Source of the DNA: Candidatus Zixiibacteriota bacterium
Lineage (GTDB): Bacteria > Zixibacteria > MSB-5A5 > GN15 > FEB-12
Assembly (NCBI GenBank): GCA_040753875.1
Contig: JBFMDV010000022.1
Location: 1 to 64,000, forward strand
Direction of reading: 5' to 3'
DNA length: 64,000 bases
Position numbers and translations under genes: made by a program
In this document: positions 1-10,700 of the stretch, piece after piece
Position numbering within the stretch: position 1 is the first letter of the stretch
Layout of the letters: each line of letters begins with the position of its first letter
Notes under the pieces: generated by a model
The model's database searches: none
Seen by the model: only the letters and a program-made list of their open reading frames with translations
What the model was told of the DNA's origin: nothing

Positions 1-1648
1 GCAGCGGCGTTGTGGTCGTGAAGGAGGGTGTCGTGCCGTCGGCATCAGCCGCCGAAACTACGAAATTGAGTGTTGCACCTTCCACGACCGATCGCGGACC
101 GATCGTCGCCAGTACCGGCGCCTGGTTGACGTTGGTCACGGTTATGACCACTTGCTCGGAATCGATGATCGTGCCATCGGAAGCATAAAACATCACATTG
201 AACGTACCAGCCTGGCTGAAGCTCGGATTGAAGTTGAATGTACCGGTGCCGTTGCCGTTGTCGGTAAACGTGGCGTTCGCCGGAAGCGGCGTGGTGGTTG
301 TCAGGATCGGCGTGGTGCCGTCTGGGTCAGTCGCCGACACGCCAAAATTCAGATTAGCCCCTTCGTTCACCGAACGAGGACCGATCGCCGCCAGCACGGG
401 CGCCTGGTTGACGTTGTTAACCGTGATGACAACCTGCTCGGAGTCGATAGCGATGCCGTCCGAGGCGTAGAATGTCACGTTGTAAGTGCCCGCTTGTGCG
501 AAGGTCGGATTGAAGTTGAAGGTCCCTGTCCCATTGCCGTTATCGAGGAAAGTGGCATTGGTCGGAAGCGGTGTTGTCGTAGTCAGGATCGGCGTAGTAC
601 CGTCGGCATCGGTGGCCGAGACGCCGAAATTCAGGTTGGCTCCCTCGTTCACCGATCGCGGGCCGATGGTTGCTAACACCGGCGCAATATTGCCAAGGTA
701 TGTGTACCCTCCGGTAAGCGTGCCTGACAGAGCCGAGGCGGTGTTAGTCACGACCACATTGGCCGCACCGGCCGTGCCGGCCGGCGTGACACCGTTGATC
801 TGGAAGGGGGATACAACGGTGACGGAGGTCATGGCGGCGCCGCCGATCGTGGCAGTGGCGCCATTGATATCGAAACCGGAGCCGGCAATCACGACCGAAG
901 TTCCGCCAAACGCCGAACCGGTGTTTGGTGCTATGGAGGCTATGAACGGAGCTACCGGTGCAGCAGTGTTGACAGTCAGGATTGTGGAATGCGGGCCCAG
1001 GTTGCCGGAAGCATCCTGAGCGATCAGCAGGTAATGGAATGAACCGCCACCGCTAACAGTGTTATCAACGAAGAAACTGTCGGCCACACCGGGATTGGTC
1101 AACAAACCGGCAGGATTGTCAATCCGGAAGAACGAACCGCCGGAGGTTGCGGGGCGCCGATACACGTGATATGACTGCCCGGCCACGCGCGTCCATGTGA
1201 GAACAACTGAAGTGGTAGAAACCACACGCCCGGCCATACCGGCGGGTGACGCCGGCCACACCACCGTCCCCAGGGTAATATCTTCCTGCTGGAACGAGTT
1301 GTTCGGAATCGGCTTGGCCAGCACCGCCCCTTCTCCATTAGTCGTATTGAAGAACCGGTACATGTACGGGTTCCCGGGCGTCTTGGAGAGAAAATTCTGG
1401 AAATCATCGAACCAGTTGCCGGCATCGTACCCGGCGCCAATCGAGGATTCCAGTCGGATCTCATCGTCGGTGTTGTCGGTGAAGCCGTAAAAGCTGATCT
1501 CCCCGTTGGCCGGGGTGGTCAGATTGGCGTTCCGCACCACGCCGAATATGGAGCCTTGCGCGAACGCCACCGATGTATGCAATAACAGCAGCAGTATTGA
1601 AAGTCCAATCAACCTCTGCATCCTAAACAGACCTAATCTCCTTGCCAC
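1..1648 (-). CDS. Giant secreted Ig-like repeat protein, 5' part only (continues past left edge)
   Basis: Read from the minus strand, this frame is open from a GTG at 1648 to the window edge, so the C-terminus is missing. The GTG is preceded by GGAGGT at six bases spacing and gives a clean signal peptide (MARRLGLFRMQRLIGLSI, then a Leu-rich core ending AFA-Q). An ATG nine codons further in has no comparable ribosome binding site. After the signal come an N-terminal segment of about 90 residues, a fibronectin-III-like domain, an IPT/TIG domain (SIAPNTGSAFGGTSVVIAGSGF) and the first of the 94-residue Ig/cadherin-like repeats (NQAPVLATIGPRSVNEGANL). It lies 54 bases after the stop of the larger repeat protein upstream and is probably co-transcribed with it. 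It is likely a cell-surface or secreted adhesin; ligand unknown. Confidence 0.85.
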   Translation of the reverse strand, partial: MARRLGLFRMQRLIGLSILLLLLHTSVAFAQGSIFGVVRNANLTTPANGEISFYGFTDNTDDEIRLESSIGAGYDAGNWFDDFQNFLSKTPGNPYMYRFFNTTNGEGAVLAKPIPNNSFQQEDITLGTVVWPASPAGMAGRVVSTTSVVLTWTRVAGQSYHVYRRPATSGGSFFRIDNPAGLLTNPGVADSFFVDNTVSGGGSFHYLLIAQDASGNLGPHSTILTVNTAAPVAPFIASIAPNTGSAFGGTSVVIAGSGFDINGATATIGGAAMTSVTVVSPFQINGVTPAGTAGAANVVVTNTASALSGTLTGGYTYLGNIAPVLATIGPRSVNEGANLNFGVSATDADGTTPILTTTTPLPTNATFLDNGNGTGTFNFNPTFAQAGTYNVTFYASDGIAIDSEQVVITVNNVNQAPVLAAIGPRSVNEGANLNFGVSATDPDGTTPILTTTTPLPANATFTDNGNGTGTFNFNPSFSQAGTFNVMFYASDGTIIDSEQVVITVTNVNQAPVLATIGPRSVVEGATLNFVVSAADADGTTPSFTTTTPL

Positions 1649-1702
1649 TCTGGCACCTCCATATATGTCGAAGCACTTTCTTCCCATAGCATTCTCCTGC
1701 CG

Positions 1703-4700
1703 TTAATGCGGAAAGACGTCGTTGATGGCATTGTTGGCCTGATACGGACGTCCTGCTCTCACCGGGAAATTGACGCCAAACCCTGCGGCAAAGCGCGACT
1801 GATAGCTCTGTGACGCCGCCACAAAGTTGTTGAGCGTGTTGAAGCTCCCGGGAGCGTTATTAAGCACATCCTGTGCGGTCAGGAACTGCGACTCTCGGTC
1901 GAAGGGTACCGACAGGAAACTGTAATCCGTGGTTGCGGTGGTGACCAGTTGGTAACTGATGGCCCCGGGGGCAGGGACACGACCCGCCACCGAGAAGATG
2001 GTCGCGGCGGCAGCGTTCACCTGATACACACCGCCGGGGATGACAGTGAAATTGACACCAAAGCCGGCGGCGAACCGAGATTCGAAGCTCTGCGACGTGG
2101 GCCGATAATTGTTCACCGTACGCACGCTGGTTCGGCCGATAGCGTCGATCAACTGATCAGCTGTTGTGATGCCGCTATTCTCAAACGGTACACAGATCAG
2201 GTTGAAGCTGGTTGTGGCCGTTGTAACGATCAGATAATCGTATTCGCCCACCCGGTTGGAGACCGCCGACCGGTTGCCGTAAATGTCATAAGCCAGGACC
2301 ACATAGAAGTACTGGTGAAGCGTATCTCCGACCACATTGACGCCAAAAATATTGTTGTCGATAAACGTCTGCGTCGTCGCCGAGACAGCGCCGATGGAAT
2401 CAAAGGAGCTGGGGGTGAAGTAGGCCATGGTATCCCGATAGACGATATACCCGCCAATGGAGGTCGGCACGTTGGCTGTGTCGACCGTAATCGCCGACCA
2501 GTTCAAAACAATGTTATCCGCCGAAATGGCTATAGCGAGGTCCGCGATGGCCTGCGGCGGAGCCGCGTTGATCGCGCTCACCTGAACCGTATCGGGAACG
2601 GAGAATAGGGAACCGTCGGACACAATGAGCTCGAACGCGTAGGTCGCCGGAAGCGGCGGGACGAACGAAGGAGTTGCGGTGCTGCTGCTGTTCAGTGTCA
2701 CGAGCGGCCCGCTCACCTGCGTCCAGCCATATGTTATGGCCTGGGCGTCCGGATCGAACGACGCCGTTCCGTCCAGTAGGACCGTGGAATTCACGAATAC
2801 ATCTATCTGGTCGGCGCCGGCGTTCGCGACCGGCAGTCGGTTGGTATTGCCAACGGTAATAGCCACAACCTCACTGTCAACGTACTGGCCATCCGAGGCG
2901 TAGAAGGTGACGCTATACGCGCCGGACTGCGTGAAATTCGGAGTCCAGTTGAACGACCCGGTGCCGTTTCCATTATCGGCAAAGGTCGCGCCCAAGGGGA
3001 GTGCTGTCGTGGTCAGAACCGGGAAGGTTGCATCCGGATCGGAGGCCGACACGGCAAAGTTGAGATTGGCGTTTTCGTTCACCGATTTTGCCCCAACAGC
3101 AGCCAGTACCGGCGGCAGATTCACCTGATTCACGGTGATCACCACCAGTTCGGAGTCCGTGTCGACGCCGTCCGATGCATAGAAGGTGACCGGGTAAGTG
3201 CCCGCCTGAGCAAAAGTAGGCGTCCAGCTAAAGGCGCCGGAACCATCCCCGTTGTCAAGGAAGGTCGCGCCAGTTGGAAGTGTCGAGGTCGTCAGTGCCG
3301 GGATATTCCCGTCACCGTCAGTGGCCGTCACGCCGAAGGCCAGATTCACGTTTTCATCGACCGTCTTGGGACCGATAGTCGCCAGGACCGGCGGCTGGTT
3401 GACGTTGCCGACCGTGATCTGCACAACTTCCGAATCCACCGCGGCTGAGTCATCAGTTGCGAAGAACGTAACACTGTAAACGCCGGACTGCGCGAGGGTG
3501 GGGGTCCAGTTGAAAACGCCCGTGCCATTGAGATTGTCCACGAACGTAGCGCCGACGGGCAACGGTGTGGCCGTAAGCACCGCTATAGTGCCGTCAATAT
3601 CGGTAGCCGATACGTTGAAGTTCAGATTGGCGGCCTCAGCCACCGACTTGGATCCGATCGGCGCAAGCACCGGCGGAGCATCGGCGTTCAGAACGGAGAT
3701 GATGACAACCTCGCTGTCGCGCAGAGACCCGTCTGATGCGTAGAACGTCACCACGTACGAGGCCGCCTGAGTGAAGCCGGGAGTCCAGTTGAACGTGCCG
3801 GTCCCATTGAGATTATCGACGAATGTCGCGCCCAGCGGCAACGACGACGTCGTCAACGCGGGTGTCGTGGCGTCCGGGTCGCTGGCCGTCACCACCACGT
3901 TCAGATTCCGGTTTTCGTAGACCGATTTCGGCCCGATCGTCGCCAGTATCGGCGCCTGGTTGCCTGCCTCGATGACAGTAACCGACACGACCTCGGAATC
4001 CGTGAGGGCGCCATCGGTAGCCCTGAATACTATCGAATACGATCCGGCTTGTATGAACGTCGGCGTCCAATCGAATGTACCGGAGCCGTTGCCGTTATCG
4101 ACGAAGCTTGCGCCGGACGGCAGCACCGAGGTCGAGAACGACGGGATCGTCGCATCCGGGTCGGTGGCCGAGACATTAAATGTCAACCGAATCCCCTCGG
4201 TGGTTGAGCGCGCGCCGATCGTTGCCAGCACGGGCGACTGATTGCCTGCCTCCGTGACGGTAATGACGATCCTCTCCGAATCCACCGCGACACCGTCAGA
4301 CGCGTAGAACGTGACCGGGTAACTTCCGGCCTGGATGAAACTCGGTGTCCAGGAGAAATTGCCGCTGCCGTTGCCGTTGTCTACAAAAGTCGCGCCGGTC
4401 GGCAGGGTTGATGTCGTAAGAGCCGGAATTGTCGAATCCGGATCAACAGCCGTTATCCCGAAGGCGAGCAGTACATTTTCGGAGGTAGTTCGATTTCCAA
4501 CCGCCGCCAGCAATGGCGCCTGGTTACCGGCATCGATCACCGTGATACTTACAACCTCGGAGTCAACCGCCAGCGAATCATCGGTGGCCCGGAACGTGAT
4601 CGAGTATACACCGGCTTGATTGAAGACCGGCACCCAACTGAAAGTGCCGGTGCCATTGTTGTTGTCTACAAACGATGCGCCGCTCGGCAGCGTTCCGGTG

Positions 4701-7700
4701 GTCAGGGTCGGGGAGCCTCCCTCGGCGTCCGTTGCACTTATACCAAACGAGAGAATCACGCCTTCGGTCGTGCTTCGAGAACCGATAGCGGCCAGAACGG
4801 GCGGTTGATTGCCGGCATCGATAACGGTGATGACAATCGCCTCCGTATCACGCAGCACACCGTCGGTTGCAAAGAAGGAGACATTGTAAGTCCCCGACTG
4901 GACGAAATCAGGCGACCATGTGAAACTCCCTGTGCCGTTACCGGCATCGACAAAGCTCGCCCCGCGCGGCAGCGTAGAACTGGTGAGCACAGGCGTGGTG
5001 CCATCGGGATCGGACGCGATTACCCCGAAGGCAAGGGTGAGTCCCTCAGTGATAGACTGTGGCCCGACTGGCGCGATAATCGGTGCACGGTTACCGGCCT
5101 CAAGTACGTTTATCGAGACAATTTCTGAATCCGTCAACGAGCCGTCCGATGCACGAAAAACGACATTATATCCGCCGGATTGGGTGAACGATGGCGTCCA
5201 GTTGAACGTGCCTGTTCCATCGCCGTTATCGACGAAGGTCGCACCGGTCGGCAGCGTGCCGGTCGACATGATCGGAGTTGTACCGTCCGGGTCCGTCGCC
5301 GCCGTGCCAAACGTGAGGTTGACCCCTTCGGTTGTTGATTTCGCTCCGATCGACGCCAACACCGGCAGCTGATTGCCGGCATCGAGCACCGTAATTGCCA
5401 CAACCTCCGAGTCCACCAGTAAGCCATCACTGGCCCGGAAGGTGACGTTGTACGTCCCGGCCTGAGTGAAACCGGGGGTCCAGATGAACGAACCGGTGCC
5501 GTTGCCGTTGTCTGCAAATGATGCACCGCTTGGAAGTGTTGAGGTCGTAAATGTCGGCGTCGTGCCGTCAGGATCACTCGCTGAAATCGCAAACGCCAGG
5601 TTGATCCCCTCTGTTGTCGTCTTGCTGCCGATGGTCGCCAGGACCGGCGGCTGATTACCGGCATCGATAACCGTGATAGCAACCGTTTCCGTATCTATAG
5701 CGACACCATCGGTGGTTCGGAATGTCACATTGTATGCTCCGGCCTGAATGAAGCTCGGCGTCCAATTGAATGTCGCGGTTCCGTTACCGTTATCGACAAA
5801 CGTGGCACCGCTGGGGAGAGCCGAGGTCGTGAACGTGGGCGTCGTGCCGTCAGGGTCGGACGCGGAGATGACAAAATTCAGATTGACACCCTCGGTCGTA
5901 GACTTGCTGCCAATAGCCGCCAGCACCGGCGCCTGGTTGCCGGCGTCCGCCACGGTGATAGCAACGATCTCTGAGTCGGTTGCGATGCCATCGCCGGCTC
6001 GGAACGTCACATTGTACGATCCGGCCTGTACAAAACCAGGCGTCCAGCTAAACGTTCCGGTGCCGTTGCCATTGTCGACAAAGGTTGCGCCTGTTGGCAG
6101 TGTACCGGACGTCATGATCGGTGTTGTGCCGTCGGGATCGGTAGCCAACGTCCCGAACGTGAGATTCGCCCCCTCAGAAGTTGATTTGGCACCGATCGCG
6201 GCCAGTACCGGTGCCTGGTTTCCAGCTTCGTTCACCGTGATAACAATCGTTTCGGAATCTATAGCCGCGCCATCAGTAGCCCGGAAGGTAACATTGTACG
6301 GTCCCGCTTGCGTGAATCCGGGCGTCCAACTAAACGTACCCGTGCCATTGCCATTGTCGACGAACGTCGCACCGCTCGGAAGAGTCGAGGTTGTGAAGGT
6401 GGGAGTCGTTCCGTCAGGATCGGTTGCTGAAACGCCAAACGAAAGATTAATCCCCTCCGTAACCGATTTGTTGCCGATCGCCGCCAGTACCGGCGCCAGG
6501 TTGCCGGCATCGATAACCGTAATTGCCACCCTTTCGGTATCCGTGGCAACACCATCCGTAGTTCGGAAAGTCACATTGTACAATCCGGCTTGTGTGAAAT
6601 CGGGCGTCCAATTGAACGTCCCGGTTCCGTTGCCGTTATCGACGAACGTGGCACCGCTGGGGAGAGTCGAGGTTGTAAACGTGGGCGTCGTGCCATCCGG
6701 ATCGGATGCCGAGATCACGAAATTCAGATTGACGCCCTCGGTCGTCGACCTGTTGCCGATTATCGCCAGTACCGGTGCCTGGTTGCCGGCATCATTTACT
6801 GTGATGACTATGGTTTCGGAATCAGTGGCGGTGCCGTCGGCAGCCCGGAAGGTAACGTTGTACGGTCCAGCCTGCGTGAAACCGGGTGTCCAACTGAATG
6901 TCCCGGTTCCATTACCATTGTCGGCGAAGATGGCGCCGCTCGGAAGAGTGGAGGTCGTGAAGGATGGTATCGTACCGTCCGCATCAGTGGCCGACACATT
7001 GAACGTGAGGTTAAGCCCCTCCGTAACTGAACGGTTGCCAATAGCTGCCAGTACCGGCGTCTGGTTGCCGGCTTCATTCACGGTGATCGTCACGATCTCC
7101 GTATCAACCAGTACGCCATCGCTGGCACGGAAGGTGACATTGTATATCCCCGCTTGAGTAAAGCCCGGCGTCCACGTGAACGAACCGGTGCCGTTGCCGT
7201 TATCGACGAACGAAGCTCCGCCTGGAAGAGCCGAGGTCGTGAACGTAGGGGTCGTCCCATCGGGATCGGAGGCAGAGATCGCAAACGAGAGATTGACCCC
7301 CTCGGTAACCGATTTGTTGCCGATTGCCGCCAGCACCGGCGCCAGATTGCCGGCGTCGAACACCGTTATGACGATTACTTCGGAATCGGTAGCGACACCG
7401 TCGGTCGCGCGGAATGTCACATTGTACGGACCCGCCTGGGTGAAGCCGGGGGTCCAATTGAATGTCCCGGTCCCATTGCCGTTATTTGTAAATGTCGCCC
7501 CTGTCGGCAGAGTCGAGGTCGAAAGCACCGGCGTTGTGCCGTCGGGGTCAGTGGCCGAGATGTCGAAAGTCAGATTAACACCCTCAGTAGTCGATCGATT
7601 GCCCACCGCCGCCAGAACCGGAGGCTGGTTACCGGATTCGAATACATTAATGGAAATTCGTTCCGAATCGATCACCAGACCATCGGAAGCATAGAAGGTC

Positions 7701-10700
7701 ACGTTATATGAACCGGCCTGGGTGAAACCGGGCGTCCAGCCGAAGCTGCCGGTACCGTTGCCGTTGTCGACAAAGGTGGCGCCGGCAGGCAGTGTCGAGG
7801 TCGTGAATGCGGGTATGGTCGAATCAGGATCCGCTGCTGAAACCTGGAAGCTGAGATTCACTCCTTCTGTAGTCGCCTTATTCCCGATGGACGCGAGAAC
7901 CGGCGCCTGATTGCCGGCCTCAAGAACCGTGATCAGAACCACTTCCGAATCGACTGCAGAGGAATCATCGCGGGCATAGAATGTCACGTTGTACGAGCCG
8001 GCGCGATTGAAAGTCGGAGTCCAGACAAAGGTACCGGTCCCGTTCAGGTTGTCTACAAATGTGGCTCCGGCCGGAAGTGTACTCGTCGTCAGGCCCGGCG
8101 TGGTGCCATCGGGATCCGATGACGATACGCCGAACGTGAGATTGACACCTTCGGTGGTGGAGCGGTTGCCGATGGCCGCCAGGATCGGGGGTAGATTCAC
8201 CTGATTGACTGTGATACTGACAATCTGCGAATCTCGAAGTGCTCCGTCGGATGCAAAGAACGTGACAGTGTATGAACCTGCCTGACCGAAGTCGGGACTG
8301 AATGTGAAGGTACCGGTGCCATCGAGATTGTCCACGAATGAGGCGTTGGTCGGTAACGGAAGCGAACTTGTAAGCGCCGGGATGGTGCCGTCAGGATCGG
8401 TCGCCGACACGGGCAAATTCAGCACCTGTCCCTCACTGACTGCCTGGGCGCCGATTGCCGTCATCACCGGCCTGAGGTTCACGTTGTTGACCGTGATCAC
8501 GACCAGTTCCGAATCGACAGCCACGCCGTCGGACGCGTAGAACGTCACATTGAATGTACCCGATTGCGTGAAATCCGGATTGAAATTGAACGTACCGGTA
8601 CCGTTGCCGTTGTCTACGAATGTCGCGTTGGCCGGAAGGGGCACGGTGGTAGTCAGCGCGGGAGTGGTCCCATCAGCATCGGTGGCTGAGACGCCAAAAT
8701 TAAGATTTGCACCCTCGTTCACCGAACGAGGACCGATTGACGCCAGAACCGGTAGCTGATTCACTCCGCCGACAGTGACCGTCACAACTTCCGAATCCGT
8801 GATCGAGCCGTCGGACGCATAAAACGTGATGGTATAGACTCCCGCCTGTGTGAAATCAGGGCTGAAATTAAACGTCCCGGTCCCGTTGCCGTTGTCGATG
8901 AACGTCGCATTGGCCGGAAGCGGTGTAGTCGTGGTCAGGATCGGCGTCGTGCCATCCGGATCGGATGCCGAAACACCGAAGTTCAAGTTGGATCCTTCAT
9001 TTACGCTGCGAGGACCAATGGTGGCAAGAACGGGCGCTTGATTCACGTTGTTAACAGTGATGACTACTTGCTCTGAATCAATGATCGATCCATCAGAGGC
9101 ATAAAACGTCACGTTGACCGTCCCGGCTTGAGTAAAGTCTGGATTGAAATTGAACGTGCCGGTACCGTTTCCATTGTCAACGAACGTCGCGTTGGTCGGC
9201 AGGGGGGTTGTGGTTGTCAGGAGCGGTGTTGTCCCGTCAGCGTCAGTCGCCGAGATGCCAATGTTCAGATTGGCGCCTTCATTCACAATGCGCGGACCGA
9301 TTGCCGCGAGAACGGGCGCCTGATTCACATTGTTGACAGTGATGACGACCTGCTCTGAATCAATGATCGAGCCATCCGACGCATAGAATGTCACGTTGAA
9401 CGTACCGGCTTGCGTGAAGTCCGGATTAAAATTGAAAGTCCCCGTGCCGTTCCCGTTGTCAACGAAGGTCGCGTTGGCCGGCAGCGGTGTAGTCGTGGTC
9501 AGGATCGGTGTCGTGCCATCCGGATCGGATGCCGAAACACCGAAATTCAGGTTGGATCCTTCATTTACGCTGCGAGGACCAATGGCGGCAAGGACGGGCG
9601 CTTGATTCACGTTGTTAACAGTGATGATTACTTGCTCTGAATCAATGATCGATCCATCAGAGGCATAAAACGTCACGTTGACCGTCCCGGCCTGAGTAAA
9701 GTCCGGAGTGAAGTTGAACGTCCCCGTCCCATTGCCGTTGTCAACGAAAGTTGCGTTGGTCGGCAGGGGGGTTGTGGTCGTCAGGAGCGGTGTCGTCCCA
9801 TCGGCATCAGTCGCAGAGACAGCGAAGTTCAGATTCGCGCCTTCATTCACACTGCGCGGACCGATTGTCGCGAGTACCGGTGCCTGATTCACATTGTTGA
9901 CCGTGATGACGACCTGCTCGGAATCGATGATCGACCCATCAGATGCGTAGAACGTCACGTTGAACGTCCCAGCCTGAGCGAAATCCGGGTTGAAATTGAA
10001 CGTCCCGGTCCCGTTCAGATTGTCAGTAAAGGTAGCGTTGGCTGGAAGTGGGGTCGTGGTGGTCAGGATCGGTGTTGTCCCATCGGCGTCAGTCGCAGAG
10101 ACAGCGAAGTTTAGATTCGTGCCTTCATTCACACTGCGCGGACCGATTGTCGCCAGTACCGGAGCCTGGTTCACATTGTTGACCGTGATCACGACCTGCT
10201 CTGAATCAATGATCGATCCATCCGAGGCATAGAATGTCACATTGAATGTGCCGGCTTGCGTGAAGTCCGGATTGAAGTTGAACGTTCCGGTCCCGTTGCC
10301 GTTGTCAATGAATGTCGCATTGATCGGAAGCGGTGTGGTTGTAGTTAGTATCGGTGCTGTACCATCAGGATCGCTCGCGGACACGCCAAAGTTCAGATTC
10401 GCCCCCTCATTTACTGCCCGCGGTCCGATCGCAGCAAGAACAGGTGCTTGATTCACATTATTGACCGTTATAGCCACCTGTTCGGAATCTATGATCGCCC
10501 CGTCGGACGCATAGAACGTCACGTTGATCGTCCCGGCCTGCGTGAAGTCCGGATTGAAGTTGAATGTTCCGGTCCCGTTGCCATTATCCACAAATGTCGC
10601 ATTGGCAGGCAGCGGCGTCGATGTTGACAGAATAGGTATGGTGCCATCGGCATCGGTCGCTGATATGCTGAAGTTCAGATTGGCCCCTTCGACGACGGAG

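Noticed and set aside
5748-7157. A 469-codon plus-strand frame with repeated PVPLPLSTNVAP-like units
   Set aside because: It is the antisense of the 282-bp coding repeats; the repeats on the minus strand have signal peptide and Ig-like fold.
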